A DNA stretch of 64,000 nt from DASWOJ01 sp964250755 (GCA_964250755.1 CAXUHB010000014.1:1-64000); one strand, 5' to 3'; shown: positions 17,751-27,050, numbered from the stretch's first letter. Numbers and translations: made by a program. Notes: a model not told the origin generated them from the letters alone.

Positions 17751-18947
17751 ATGTCCGCCACCCTGTCCGCTCCGCGGCACAACGACCTGCAATCCGCCAT
17801 CGCCGAGGCCACGTCGAGGATCGAGACGCACCTGATCGCCATACGCCGTGACCTGCACGCGCATCCCGAGCTGGGGTTCGAGGAGGTGAGGACGGCGGGA
17901 ATCGTCGCGGCGGAGCTGGTCCGGCTGGGCATCCCGCACCAGACCGGCGTGGGCCGCACCGGCGTCGTCGGCACCATCACCGGCGGGCGTCCGGGGCCGA
18001 CCTTGGTCATACGCGCCGACATGGATGCGCTGCCCATCCAGGAGCAGACGGGGCTGCCGTTTGCCAGCACGGTGCCGGGCAAGATGCACGCGTGCGGGCA
18101 CGACATCCACACCAGCACCCTGCTGGGCGTCGCGGCGGTGCTGCAGGGGATGGCGCCGTCGCTGTCCGGCACGGTGCGCCTGCTGTTCCAGCCGGCGGAG
18201 GAGACCTTGGGCGGCGCCCCGGCCATGATCGCCGATGGCGTGATGCAGGGAGTGGACGCGGCGCTGGGCTTCCACAACCACCCGGACATGCCGGTGGGCA
18301 GCTTCGGCTTCTGCCGCGGGTCCAGCCTGGCGGCGTCGGACCGGTTTGACATCACCGTCGCCGGGCGGTCCGGCCACGCGGCGCACCCGGACGATGCGGT
18401 GGACCCCATCGTGGCCGCGGCGCACCTGGTCACGCAGCTGCAGACGGTGGTGTCGCGGGAGCAGAATCCGATCCATCCCTGCGTCGTCACGGTCGGCGCC
18501 ATACACGCCGGCACCGTCCACAACATCATCCCCGACGCCTGCCTGGTACGCGGCACCGTCCGCACCCTGCACCTGCCGGCGCAGGACAAGGCAGAGGCCG
18601 CCATCGCCCGGCTGTGCGCCGGGCTGGATGTGGCGATGCGGGTGCGCTGCGAGCTGAAATACGAGCGCGGCGTCCCCGCCCTGGTGAATGACAACGCCAT
18701 GCTGGACCGCATGGCCGGCAGCGTGGGGCGGCAGTTCGGCGACGTGATCGCCGAGGGCGAGCCGAGCCTGGGCGGGGAGGACTTCGCCTTCATGGCGCAA
18801 CTGGCGCCGTCCGCGCACCTGCGCGTCGGCTCCGGCCAGCCCGGGCGGCGGGACAAGCTGCACAACAGCGGCTACCAGCCGGATGAGGCGTGCATCGGGC
18901 TGGGCGTGCAGGCGCTGTCCCGCGTCGCGGCGGACTACCTGGCGTAG
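17751..18947 (+). CDS. M20 family amidohydrolase (hippurate/N-acyl-amino-acid hydrolase type)
   Basis: A 398-residue M20D metallopeptidase-type amidohydrolase. Seen motifs are RRDLHAHPELGFEE (about 32-45), the metal-ligand run HACGHDIHT, QPAEETLGGA with the catalytic Glu pair, FHNHPDMPVG, and the C-terminal GGEDFAFM. These enzymes cleave N-acyl amino acids or similar amides. It is divergent from the liv operon, so it may release an amino acid that the importer takes up, or act on an imported amide (inference). Confidence 0.9.
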   Translation: MSATLSAPRHNDLQSAIAEATSRIETHLIAIRRDLHAHPELGFEEVRTAGIVAAELVRLGIPHQTGVGRTGVVGTITGGRPGPTLVIRADMDALPIQEQTGLPFASTVPGKMHACGHDIHTSTLLGVAAVLQGMAPSLSGTVRLLFQPAEETLGGAPAMIADGVMQGVDAALGFHNHPDMPVGSFGFCRGSSLAASDRFDITVAGRSGHAAHPDDAVDPIVAAAHLVTQLQTVVSREQNPIHPCVVTVGAIHAGTVHNIIPDACLVRGTVRTLHLPAQDKAEAAIARLCAGLDVAMRVRCELKYERGVPALVNDNAMLDRMAGSVGRQFGDVIAEGEPSLGGEDFAFMAQLAPSAHLRVGSGQPGRRDKLHNSGYQPDEACIGLGVQALSRVAADYLA

Positions 18948-18978
18948 GGACGGCCAGCCGCGGGACCGGATCGCCGGG

Positions 18979-19746
18979 TCAGCGCCCCTGCAGGGTCAGC
19001 TCGTCCCGCTCGAACCGGTATCCCTCAAGCTTGGACATAAAGGACTGCCCTAATAGGCTAACCCCGAGCTGTCCCGGCCGCGACACAGTGGCGAGCACCC
19101 TGCGCAAGGTGATGTCGCCCACCTGCAGTGTTTCCAGCCAGACCGGAGCCGCTGTTGTGACCCCGTTGGCGGTGTTGACTCGAATGCTGTATTCGAGGGC
19201 GTTGACGTTGATGCCTGCCCGCGCCGCATCTTCCGCCCGCAGCGCCACGGCAGTGGCTCCGGTATCGAACACCATGCGGATGACCGTGCCGTTCAAGGAG
19301 GTATCGAAGTAGAAGTGCCCGTCCGCGCCACGCCGCGCGGATGCCTGTCCCCGTAGCCAGCCACGCGACACTGGCGATGACGGGGTTTGCACGGTCGGCA
19401 TGGGGGCCTGAACAGGTATTGCTGCTGGTGGCGTGCGTGCCACGGCTTGCGCCGGTGTTTGCACTGGGGCTTGCATAGGCGCGCTCCAGGACGTCCGCTC
19501 AGGTGCTTGCACGACTGAAACGGGTTGTGTCTCGACCGGGCGCAGCGGCCCATACACGGCCAGCAGCGCCACGATCCCGGTCGCCCCTGCCGATATTCCG
19601 GACACTGCGAGCAGCACGTTGATGGCCGACAGCCCGCCGGAGGCATGGCGTTCTGGCCGGTAAGGGCCCATGCGCCTCACCCCGCGCGGGTTGGGTGGTC
19701 CGCCGAAGTCGTGGGAGTCGGGTGGACGAAAAGGCATGGGCAGCAT
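18979..19746 (-). CDS. Retropepsin-like aspartic protease, TIGR02281 type, membrane-anchored
   Basis: A 255-residue protein with one N-terminal membrane helix (about residues 41-66), a long Pro/Gln/Ala-rich linker, and a C-terminal clan AA domain with the single-copy catalytic motif VFDTGATAVAL and the later LLGQSFMSKLEGY. This is the layout of the TIGR02281 family of alphaproteobacteria, thought to act as a periplasm-facing protease dimer. The start is at 19746, with an ATG three codons in as an alternative. Confidence 0.85.
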   Translation of the reverse strand: MLPMPFRPPDSHDFGGPPNPRGVRRMGPYRPERHASGGLSAINVLLAVSGISAGATGIVALLAVYGPLRPVETQPVSVVQAPERTSWSAPMQAPVQTPAQAVARTPPAAIPVQAPMPTVQTPSSPVSRGWLRGQASARRGADGHFYFDTSLNGTVIRMVFDTGATAVALRAEDAARAGINVNALEYSIRVNTANGVTTAAPVWLETLQVGDITLRRVLATVSRPGQLGVSLLGQSFMSKLEGYRFERDELTLQGR

Positions 19747-19824
19747 CCAATTGCAGCCCCGCTGGAACGAGGCATACCGTGAGTAAACAACCCGACGATG
19801 CGGCGGTGCGTCACCCGCGGCACG

Positions 19825-20823
19825 TCAGGAATTGTCAGGCGTCCCGACGGGGCAACGGGCCGGCACGGCCTGGCCCAGCACCCAGCCCTCCCACCGCCGC
19901 ACCCAGGGATCGTCCGGCACCGCGTCGGCGCGGCGGCCTGTCACGACCTGCAGCATCCCGAGCAGGCCCAGCAGGGCATCCAGCCGGTCCTCCCCAGGGG
20001 CATCAGCGCCCATGCCGTTGGCCAGCAGCGTCTCCAATTCGGCATCGGGCCGCACGCCCATAACCTCCATCCTACGCCGCAGCTTGGGCATCAGGGCCAC
20101 GCGGTCGGGGTGGTGGCGCTTGCTGCCGTTCATTGGGAGATCGAGTTGGCGCATGGCCTCCGCCGGATAGCATTCGGCGATCACCGTGCGCCCTGGAGTC
20201 AGCAAGTCCGCCAGAAGGCCGTCGAAGGGCCATAGCGCCGGCGGGTCGGCGCCGTGCAGAGCCGGCCCGATCAGGCCGTGCCAGGCCGACAGCGCGCCCT
20301 TGCCGACCTGGTTGGCGCCCAGTGTCCAGAACAGGGCAGAAGCCGCGGGACGGTTTGCGGTCTTGCCATCGCAAGCGCGCAGGAGGTCGCCGGATGCAAG
20401 CTTGAGGGCGTCGGTCAGGTGATGCCGCCGCTTGCTGCCGGGCGCCTGGGGGTAGAAGGGCCGGTCCGGGCTGATCTGGTCCTGCGTTAGGCACACTTGG
20501 AAGAACGCGGCGTCATGCGGCAGCCCGCGCAGGAAGGCCGGGAACTCCGCCTCCGGGCGATACAGTTCCACGTAGGCCCGGGGCAGGCCGATGGGCAGGT
20601 CGAGGCCGAGCAGCACCGACCGGCCCACAGCGCGCCCGTGCAGCCGGGTTAGCAAATCCGGCAACGACCCGACCAGTTCCATGCTGACAGCCCAGCCTTC
20701 ATTCACCGGGCTGGCCACCGCCATCCAGCGCTTGCCGGGGTCAACGCTCCAATCGGCATGGGCTGCAAGGGGTAGGCTGCCTTCTCCCTCTCCCTCTGGG
20801 CGAGGGGGGAAAGAACCCTTCAC
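19825..20823 (-). CDS. DUF429 family protein
   Basis: About 332 residues. The conserved part begins HADWSVDPGKRWMAVA and continues with LLGLDLPIGLPRAYV, YPEAEF-like and CYPAEAMRQL segments, matching DUF429 (RNase H-like fold, function unknown). No ATG lies near the domain start. A GTG at 20823 overlaps the stop of the upstream small gene (GTGA) and would add a stretch encoded by a REP-like element (PPRPEGEGEG). The start is therefore uncertain. Confidence 0.75.
   Translation of the reverse strand: MKGSFPPRPEGEGEGSLPLAAHADWSVDPGKRWMAVASPVNEGWAVSMELVGSLPDLLTRLHGRAVGRSVLLGLDLPIGLPRAYVELYRPEAEFPAFLRGLPHDAAFFQVCLTQDQISPDRPFYPQAPGSKRRHHLTDALKLASGDLLRACDGKTANRPAASALFWTLGANQVGKGALSAWHGLIGPALHGADPPALWPFDGLLADLLTPGRTVIAECYPAEAMRQLDLPMNGSKRHHPDRVALMPKLRRRMEVMGVRPDAELETLLANGMGADAPGEDRLDALLGLLGMLQVVTGRRADAVPDDPWVRRWEGWVLGQAVPARCPVGTPDNS
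20775..20813. repeat. Single degenerate REP-like element
   Basis: CTCCCTCTCCCTCTGGGCGAG-like half element lying in the N-terminal part of the DUF429 open frame, so it is probably translated as PRPEGEGEG if that gene begins at the GTG at 20823. Confidence 0.6.
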
Positions 20824-21029
20824 CCCTTCAGCGGCTTGTGGGCGCGGTCCAGCAGGCGGGCGATCAGGCCGGGCTTCTTGGGCGGCGGCGGGGGGGCGGC
20901 GGCCTTGGCCTCCTCGGCGGCGCGCTTGGACTTGTCGGCCAGCCAGGCGTCCAGGGACTTGCCGGCCTTGGCGGCGCGCTTCGCCTCGTAGGCGCGTTGG
21001 CCAGGGGTCAGTTGGGTGGGGTCGGCCAT
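20820..21029 (-). CDS. Small conserved-looking hypothetical protein, 69 residues
   Basis: A highly charged Ala/Lys-rich protein beginning MADPTQLTPGQRAYEAKRAAK and ending LDRAHKPLKG, with a central proline run (PPPPPKKPG). There is no signal or helix-spanning segment. The regular helix pattern and the stop overlapping the next gene's GTG suggest a real gene in a two-gene unit with the DUF429 protein. I know no function. Confidence 0.6.
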   Translation of the reverse strand: MADPTQLTPGQRAYEAKRAAKAGKSLDAWLADKSKRAAEEAKAAAPPPPPKKPGLIARLLDRAHKPLKG

Positions 21030-21090
21030 CGTGCGTCGTGCTCCGGGCTGTGCCCCTCTTTCTGGCCGCGCGCTGCCGATCCTTCAAGCC

Positions 21091-21831
21091 TCAGCGCCGC
21101 CGCATCGCCCAGGCCCCCAGCGCCCCCAGCCCGGCGTTGATGGCGATGCCTGCAACGGACAGCAGCACGAGGGCCGCGAACATGCGCGGGATTTGCAGAC
21201 GGTATCCCGCCTCCAGGATTCGGTAGGCCAGGCCGGAGGCGAAGCCGCCGGATCCCGCCACGAACTCCGCCACCACCGCGCCCACCAGCGCCAGCCCGCC
21301 CGACACCTGCAGTCCCGCCAGGAAGCCCGGCACCGCCGCGGGCAGCAGCAGCAGCCGCAGGGTCTGCCACCGTCCCGCGCCGTTCAGCCGGAACAGGTCC
21401 TGCAACTCCGCCGGCGCCGACGCCAGCCCGGCCGCGGTGTTGGAGAACACTGGGAAAAACGCCACCACCGTCGCGCACACCACCAGGGACAGGAAGGGGT
21501 CGCCGACCCACACGATGATGAGCGGCGCGATGGCCACGATGGGCGTGACCTGCAGCGCCACCGCCCAGGGCAGCGCCGCCGCGCGCAGCAGCGGGCTGGC
21601 CGCCATCAGCCCGGCCAGGGCGACGCCGACCACGCAGCTTGCCAGCAACGCCGCGAGCGTGACGGCCAGCGTGGCGCCGAGGGCGCCGAGCAGCAGCAGG
21701 GGGTCGGCCAGGAACGCCCGCCCCACCGCCAGCGGGCCGGGCAGCACATAGGGCGGCACGCCGGACAAGCGCACCCCAGCCTCCCACAAGGCCAGCGCCA
21801 GGAGGCCGAACAGGAGGGGCGCGAACTTCAC
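21091..21831 (-). CDS. ABC transporter permease, SsuC/TauC/ThiX type
   Basis: A 246-residue inner-membrane permease with about six helices. The EAA-like loop is AAGLASAPAELQDLFRLNGAGRWQ, and the ending ALVLLSVAGIAINAGLGAL is typical of the family. A GTG at 21831 (VKFAPLLF) is preferred; an upstream in-frame ATG at 21921 would read through a REP-like element. It joins the ATPase and NMT1-type binding protein that follow upstream on the same strand. Confidence 0.87.
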   Translation of the reverse strand: MKFAPLLFGLLALALWEAGVRLSGVPPYVLPGPLAVGRAFLADPLLLLGALGATLAVTLAALLASCVVGVALAGLMAASPLLRAAALPWAVALQVTPIVAIAPLIIVWVGDPFLSLVVCATVVAFFPVFSNTAAGLASAPAELQDLFRLNGAGRWQTLRLLLLPAAVPGFLAGLQVSGGLALVGAVVAEFVAGSGGFASGLAYRILEAGYRLQIPRMFAALVLLSVAGIAINAGLGALGAWAMRRR

Positions 21832-21841
21832 GCCGCGCTGC

Positions 21842-21987
21842 CCTGCTCCCTCTCCCTCCGGGAGAGGGTCGGGGTGAGGGAAGCCCAGCAGCGCTGGCCA
21901 TCCCGAAGTGAGCCGGCCCATGATGGAGCAGCACCGACCTTGCTGCCTCCCTCACCCCGACCGTCTTCCGGAGGGAGAGGGGGAAGG
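21842..21987. repeat. REP-like inverted pair between ATPase and permease genes
   Basis: Left copy 21842-21884 (core CTCCCTCCGGGAG then GGGTGAGGG) and right copy 21943-21987 inverted. It fills the spacer between the ABC ATPase and permease genes of the NMT1-type importer. Confidence 0.8.
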
Positions 21988-22012
21988 ACACCTCGTGCGC
22001 CGGACAGCATCC

Positions 22013-22768
22013 TCACGCCGCCCGCGCCTGCGCCATCGCGCCGGTGATCTCTGCGACGAACGCCGCATAGGCCGGGTCCAGCCGGCGCCCTGCGTCCGGC
22101 AGGGGCGGCGCCTCCAGCGTCTGCACGATCCGCCCGGGCCGCGGCGACATCAGCACGACGCGGCGGGCCAGGAACGCGGCCTCGTAGATGGAGTGCGTGA
22201 CGAACACGATGCTGCATCCCTCCTGCCGCTGCAGCGCCAGCAGGTCCTCCTGCAAGGCATGGCGCGTGAACTCGTCCAGGGCGGCGAAGGGTTCGTCCAT
22301 CAGCAGCAGGCGGGGCCGTGCCACCAAGGCGCGGGCGATGCTGACGCGCATCCGCATCCCGCCGGACAGCTCGCGCGGGCGGGCGGCGGCGAAGCCGCCT
22401 AGCCCCACCCGGTCCAGCGCCGCCTGCACAAGGGGCGCGGACGCGGCGGCGGGCTGGCCGCGCAGGCGCAACGGCAGGCGCACGTTCTCCGCCGCAGTCG
22501 CCCAGGGCAGCAGGGTCGCGTCCTGGAACACGTATCCGATGCTGCCCGGCGCGGGCCGTCCGTCCGCCCAGGTCACGACGCCCCCATCCGGCTTGTCCAG
22601 GTCGGCGATCAGCCGGAGCAAGGTGCTTTTGCCGCATCCCGACGGTCCCAGCAGCGCCACGATCTCCCCGGCGCCGACCTGCACGGACACGCCGTCCAGC
22701 GCCACCGTTCCGTTCGGGAAGCGGCGGGTGGCGCCCTGGACGGATAGCAGCGGGGTGGTGCCGGTCAT
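22013..22768 (-). CDS. ABC transporter ATPase, SsuB/TauB/ThiZ type
   Basis: A 251-residue ATPase. Walker A is GPSGCGKST, the Q-loop lies in YVFQDATLLPW, signature LSGGMRMRV, Walker B LLLMDEPFAALDE, and the H-loop VTHSIYEA. It energises the adjacent permease. The ATG at 22768 (MTGTT) is followed upstream by GTCATTGC-like sequence, perhaps the remnant of a dispersed repeat end. Confidence 0.9.
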   Translation of the reverse strand: MTGTTPLLSVQGATRRFPNGTVALDGVSVQVGAGEIVALLGPSGCGKSTLLRLIADLDKPDGGVVTWADGRPAPGSIGYVFQDATLLPWATAAENVRLPLRLRGQPAAASAPLVQAALDRVGLGGFAAARPRELSGGMRMRVSIARALVARPRLLLMDEPFAALDEFTRHALQEDLLALQRQEGCSIVFVTHSIYEAAFLARRVVLMSPRPGRIVQTLEAPPLPDAGRRLDPAYAAFVAEITGAMAQARAA

Positions 22769-22800
22769 TGCAGCACGCACGGCAGGGGATGGAGAGCTTC

Positions 22801-22834
22801 TTGCCGCCTCATCCCATTGCGAGAGGGAGCAGGC
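22801..22834. repeat. Degenerate REP-like half element
   Basis: GCCGCCTCATCCC followed by GAGAGGGAGCAGG, a diverged right-hand copy of the REP-like element, in the spacer between the binding-protein and ATPase genes of the same importer. Confidence 0.4.
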
Positions 22835-22849
22835 AACGCCCATGAACCC

Positions 22850-23839
22850 CTACTTCGCCCCGGCCCCCGCACCCTTCATGAACCGCAGCGTGTAGGCCCG
22901 GCGATAGTCCATGCCCGCGGGATACAGCCCCTGCCCGGACATCACCCCGAAGAAGTCCGCCCAGCGCGCGTCCGTCATCGCCCCGATCCCGCCCGCCGCG
23001 GCATCGCCGGACTCGATGATCCCCCTCGCCTGCAGCGCCGTACGGCCATACTCCAGCAGGGCGTCCGTCATGTCCGGGTTCTCCTTCTTGATGAGCGCGT
23101 TCCCCGGCGCGGGGTCTCCGTGCAGGTAGGACGCCCAGCCCTCCGCCGAGGCGTCCAGGAAGCGCTGCACCAGGTCCGGGTTGCCCTCCACCAGCTTCGT
23201 GCTGGCGGTCACCAGGCTGCCGTAGCCGCTGAACCCGGCGTCGGCCAGCAGCAGCACCACGGGGTCGAAGCCCGCGGCCTGGCGCACCAGGAACGGCTCG
23301 CTGCCCAGGTAGCCCTGCTGCACCGCCCGCTTGTCCGCCAGGAACGGCGCCAGGCTGAACGTGTAGGGGCGCACCTGCGCGTCGGTGTAGCCGAAGCGGG
23401 CGCGCAGGAAGTTCCACCAGCCCGCCCGGCTGTCGGCGCTGATCATGATGGGCGCGCCCCGCAGCGCCTCGAAGCTGTCGTGGCCTTGGCCGGGGTGGGC
23501 CAGCAGGATGGCCGGGTCGCGCTGGAACATGGCGGCGACGGCGACGAAGGGCAGGTCCTCCCGCACGAAGTTCAGGGCCAGGAAGCTGTTGGATGCCAGG
23601 TTGAAGTCCAGGCGCCCGGCCAGCAGCAGTTGCGCCTGGTTCACCTGCGGGCCGCCTTGGCGGATGCTGACCTCCAGCCCGTGCCGGGCATAGATGCCGG
23701 TGGCCTGGGCCTGGTAGTAGCCGCCGTATTCGGCCTCGGCCTGCCAGTCCAGGCCGAAGGCCACCTTGTCGGCGGCGCTGGCGGGCCAGGACGCCAGGAT
23801 GGTGCAAACGAGGGCGGCCAGGATGGGCAGGCGGAACAT
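22850..23839 (-). CDS. NMT1/THI5-like ABC substrate-binding protein
   Basis: A 329-residue periplasmic binding protein. The signal peptide spans residues 1-22 (ending ASA). The mature part starts DKVAFGLDWQAEAEYGGYYQA, the NMT1/THI5-type opening, with LEVSIRQGGPQVNQAQLLL and DFNLASNSFLALN following. Relatives bind formyl-aminopyrimidine, riboflavin, nitrate or sulfonate-like compounds; ThiY-like pyrimidine uptake is my best guess. GAGG lies before the ATG at 23839. It is the first gene of its importer operon. Confidence 0.88.
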   Translation of the reverse strand: MFRLPILAALVCTILASWPASAADKVAFGLDWQAEAEYGGYYQAQATGIYARHGLEVSIRQGGPQVNQAQLLLAGRLDFNLASNSFLALNFVREDLPFVAVAAMFQRDPAILLAHPGQGHDSFEALRGAPIMISADSRAGWWNFLRARFGYTDAQVRPYTFSLAPFLADKRAVQQGYLGSEPFLVRQAAGFDPVVLLLADAGFSGYGSLVTASTKLVEGNPDLVQRFLDASAEGWASYLHGDPAPGNALIKKENPDMTDALLEYGRTALQARGIIESGDAAAGGIGAMTDARWADFFGVMSGQGLYPAGMDYRRAYTLRFMKGAGAGAK

Positions 23840-23886
23840 CGGGACCTCGCGCGGGTTGGTGGCACGGGAACAATGAAGGAGCCGGC

Positions 23887-24222
23887 ATGTCCGCGCCACG
23901 GGTAAAGGCGAAGCTGTGGGTGCAGATGGCGCTCCGCATGGGCGACGTGGACGGGCGGCCCGGCGCCGTGCTGCGCGCAGGCGACCCCGATGGCGGCGGC
24001 GTGCTGCTGGTGCTGCGCGGGCGGGAGGGCCTGTGCGTGCTGTCCCAGGTGCGCGCGGGCGAGGGCGACGTATCCTGGCTGCGCGCGACCGGCCCTGCGC
24101 CGGTGGACCAGGCGGCGGCGGACGCCTACGTGGCCCGGCAAGTCCAGCGCGACCCCGACCTGTGGGTGCTGGAGTTCGAGGCACCGGACCTGCTCCCGCC
24201 CTTCGAGGCCAGGGTCATTTGA
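23887..24222 (+). CDS. DUF1491 family protein
   Basis: A 111-residue cytosolic protein. The pattern PRVKAKLWVQMALRMGD near the start, GDPDGGGVLLVL in the middle, and WLRATGPAPV with DPDLWVLEFE at the end fits the alphaproteobacterial DUF1491 family. Function is unknown. It is divergent from the NMT1-type binding-protein gene across a 47-nt gap. Confidence 0.85.
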   Translation: MSAPRVKAKLWVQMALRMGDVDGRPGAVLRAGDPDGGGVLLVLRGREGLCVLSQVRAGEGDVSWLRATGPAPVDQAAADAYVARQVQRDPDLWVLEFEAPDLLPPFEARVI

Positions 24223-24426
24223 GCCGTGCTGCACCTGCTCACGGACGTGTGTGGTAATTCTGCGAGGGTTCTTGTGGCTTATGGGTCACAAGCAGGGCTG
24301 AATCCTCCGTCACACCCTCGCACTGGCGACAACAGGTGATAATGTGCGTTCACCGAGAGGCGGGGGGACGAGTCCCGCAGGCCCCCGGATGCGCTAGATA
24401 CGCAGATTTTAACGAGGAGAGAACAG

Positions 24427-25608
24427 ATGAAGCTCCGCAGCGCGCTACTGGCCGCGACCGTCCTTGCGGCCCCTGTGGCTGCCAAGGCCGAAGCGATCAA
24501 TGGCCTTTACATCGGCGCCGGCGCCGGTGCCAACTTCCTTCAGGACCAGACGATCACGGGCGTCGGCTACCCCCAGGTGGGCAACCGCTTCGCGCCGAAC
24601 CTGCGCGGCCTGGGCAACAACTCCCAACTGCGGACCGACACCGGCTTCGTCGGCGTCGCCAGCATCGGCTACGGGCTGGGCAACGGCCTGCGTCTTGAGC
24701 TGGAAGGCAGCTACCGCCAGAACAAGGTGACCCGCGTCAGCAAGGTCGCCAACTTCAACGGCAGCACCGGCTTCCTGAACGCCGGCGGCGACGATGAGAA
24801 GTATGGCGGCATGCTGAACGTGCTGTACGACTTCGACCCGAACGTGCTGGGCCTGGGCTTCTTCCCGGCCGCGATCAGCCCGTATGTCGGCGTCGGCGTG
24901 GGCTACCAGTATGCCCAGCTGCAGAACTTCCGCGCCTTCGGCAACAGCGGCCCGGTGTTCGGCCAGCCCAACGGCTTCAACAGCATCTACCGCACCAACC
25001 AGGGTGAGGGGTCGTTCGCCTACCAGGCCATCCTGGGCGCGGCGTTCCCGATCGCGGCGGTCCCGGGCCTGGCCATCACGGCCGAGTACCGCTTCATGGG
25101 TCTGGCGGAGAGCCGGGGCTACAACGTGCAGTACTTCGCGCCGGGCACCGCGACGCGCGCCCGGCTCAACATCGGCAGCAACGAGGACCTGAACCACAGC
25201 GTCATGCTGGGTGTGCGCTACGCCTTCAACGCAGCGCCGCGTGTGGCCGAGGTGGTTCCGTTGGCGCCACAGACGAACGCGCGTACCTACCTGGTGTTCT
25301 TCGACTGGGACCGTGCCGACCTGACCAACCGCGCACGGCAGATCATCGCCGAGGCGGCGCAGGCGACGCAGCGCCAGCAGACCACCCGCATCGAGGTGTC
25401 GGGCCACACCGACAAGTCCGGCACCGCGCGCTACAACGCCGGCCTGTCCGTGCGCCGCGCGCAGAACGTCGCGGCCGAGTTGGTGCGGCTGGGCGTGCCG
25501 CGCCAGGCGATCACGGTCCAGGGCTTCGGCGAGAGCCGTCCGCTGGTCCAGACCGCCGACGGCGTGCGCGAGCCGCAGAACCGCCGGGTCGAGATCGTCC
25601 TGCGCTAA
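24427..25608 (+). CDS. OmpA-type outer-membrane protein 1
   Basis: A 393-residue protein: signal peptide 1-22, an N-terminal beta-barrel of about 240 residues with repeated aromatic-rich strands (GLYIGAGAGANF, GVASIGYGLGNGLRLELEG), and a C-terminal OmpA peptidoglycan-binding domain (TYLVFFDWDRADLT, IEVSGHTDKSGT, YNAGLSVRRAQNV, NRRVEIVLR). It tethers the outer membrane to peptidoglycan. An AGGAGAG site precedes the ATG and a strong terminator follows. The next gene is a paralogue. Confidence 0.93.
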   Translation: MKLRSALLAATVLAAPVAAKAEAINGLYIGAGAGANFLQDQTITGVGYPQVGNRFAPNLRGLGNNSQLRTDTGFVGVASIGYGLGNGLRLELEGSYRQNKVTRVSKVANFNGSTGFLNAGGDDEKYGGMLNVLYDFDPNVLGLGFFPAAISPYVGVGVGYQYAQLQNFRAFGNSGPVFGQPNGFNSIYRTNQGEGSFAYQAILGAAFPIAAVPGLAITAEYRFMGLAESRGYNVQYFAPGTATRARLNIGSNEDLNHSVMLGVRYAFNAAPRVAEVVPLAPQTNARTYLVFFDWDRADLTNRARQIIAEAAQATQRQQTTRIEVSGHTDKSGTARYNAGLSVRRAQNVAAELVRLGVPRQAITVQGFGESRPLVQTADGVREPQNRRVEIVLR

Positions 25609-25636
25609 GCAGGCGGTCCCGTCCGGGATGCAAGAG

Positions 25637-25667
25637 GGCCGGCCCATGGTGTGGGCCGGCCTTTTTT
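25637..25667 (+). terminator. Rho-independent terminator after OmpA-type gene 1
   Basis: Perfect 10-bp stem GGCCGGCCCA / TGGGCCGGCC, 5-nt loop, followed by six T residues. Confidence 0.93.
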
Positions 25668-25840
25668 GTGCTCCTCCTTCCTTCGGGATTGGAGGCGAAC
25701 ACCTGTAGCGCCGTTGCCACATCCGCCCATATTAGGCGCTGTTGCTTGCCATGCTGCCCGGGACCGCGTTAGGTCGCGGCGACGCCGCGGAGGCGGCATG
25801 GAATCCGGCCGCCCAGCGGCCCGCAAGGAGTTGAATCCCG

Positions 25841-26971
25841 ATGGCGCACACGACGCGCACGACCCTGCTGGCCGCGACGATCCTGGGCACGCTGGCGCTG
25901 TTGCCGGGCGGCGCGGCGCAGGCGCAGCCGGTGACGGGGCTGTATATCGGCGGCGGGGCCGGCGCGAACTTCATGCAGCCGGAAGCGGGCCGCAGCTTCC
26001 GGTCGCAGACCGTGACGACGACAGGCGGCCGCACCACCGCCAGCAGCAACGCGGGACGCCTGTTCGGGGACAGCGCCACGTTCGACGTGGGCGGGGTCGG
26101 GGTCGCCAGCGTCGGCTACGGCTTCGGCAACGGCCTGCGGATCGAACTGGAGGGCAACTACCGCTACAACCCGATTCAATCCTCCGGCGCCACTGTCAGC
26201 CGGGAGGAGAAGTATGGCGGGATGCTAAACGCCCTGTTCGACCTGGATGTCGGCAGCCCCTACATCTTTCCCTACATCGGCGGCGGCGCCGGCTACAACT
26301 GGGTGGACCAGCGGGTCAGCACCCGCGACGCCTTCGGCTTCAGCACGATCCGCGGCGTGGACAGCAGCTTCGCCTACCAGGCCATCGCCGGCGTGTCGCT
26401 GCCGGTGCCGCCCGTCGTCGGCCTGTCGGTCACGGCGGAATACCGCTTCTTCGGCCTGACCGGCGACCGCAGCTTCGGCGTGCGGAACAGCACTGTCAGC
26501 CCGGGCTTCTCCCAGACGACGACCGGGCGCTACACCACCACGGACAATTTCAACCACAGCCTGCTGCTGGGCCTGCGCTACGCCTTCAACGTCGCGCCGC
26601 CTCCGCCGGTGGAGGCGCAACCGGCACCGCCGGCCACGGCCAACCGCACCTACCTGGTGTTCTTCGACTGGGACCGTGCCGACCTGACCGACCGCGCCCG
26701 GCAGATCATTGCCGAGGCAGCGCAGGCGACCCAGCGCACCCAGACCACCCGGATCGAGGTCGCGGGCCATACGGACAGCAGCGGCACCGCGCGCTACAAC
26801 GCCGGGCTATCTGTGCGCCGGGCGCAGAACGTGACGGCGGAGCTGGTGCGCCTGGGCGTGCCGCGCGCCGCCATCAGCGTGCAGGGCTTTGGCGAGACCC
26901 GGCCGCTGGTGCAGACCGCCCAGGGCGTGCGGGAGCCGCAGAACCGCCGGGTGGAGATCGTGCTGCGCTGA
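25841..26971 (+). CDS. OmpA-type outer-membrane protein 2 (tandem paralogue)
   Basis: A 376-residue paralogue of the gene just upstream with the same plan: signal peptide to about residue 28, beta-barrel, C-terminal OmpA domain almost identical to that of copy 1 (TYLVFFDWDRADLTDRARQI, GHTDSSGT, QNRRVEIVLR). The barrel regions differ much more than the OmpA domains, showing divergence of the surface-exposed part after duplication or partial gene conversion at the 3' end. AAGGAG precedes the ATG, and it has its own terminator. Confidence 0.93.
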   Translation: MAHTTRTTLLAATILGTLALLPGGAAQAQPVTGLYIGGGAGANFMQPEAGRSFRSQTVTTTGGRTTASSNAGRLFGDSATFDVGGVGVASVGYGFGNGLRIELEGNYRYNPIQSSGATVSREEKYGGMLNALFDLDVGSPYIFPYIGGGAGYNWVDQRVSTRDAFGFSTIRGVDSSFAYQAIAGVSLPVPPVVGLSVTAEYRFFGLTGDRSFGVRNSTVSPGFSQTTTGRYTTTDNFNHSLLLGLRYAFNVAPPPPVEAQPAPPATANRTYLVFFDWDRADLTDRARQIIAEAAQATQRTQTTRIEVAGHTDSSGTARYNAGLSVRRAQNVTAELVRLGVPRAAISVQGFGETRPLVQTAQGVREPQNRRVEIVLR

Positions 26972-26999
26972 CGCGCCGCGCGCCGTCGTCCGGACACGG

Positions 27000-27026
27000 A
27001 AAGGGGGCCTTGCGGCCCCCTTTCTT
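27000..27026 (+). terminator. Rho-independent terminator after OmpA-type gene 2
   Basis: Perfect 10-bp stem AAAGGGGGCC / GGCCCCCTTT with a 4-nt loop, then CTT. It is 29 nt after the stop and also faces the convergent gene that ends at 27051. Confidence 0.88.
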
Positions 27027-27050
27027 CATTGCAAGCCGTGCCGCCGCGCG

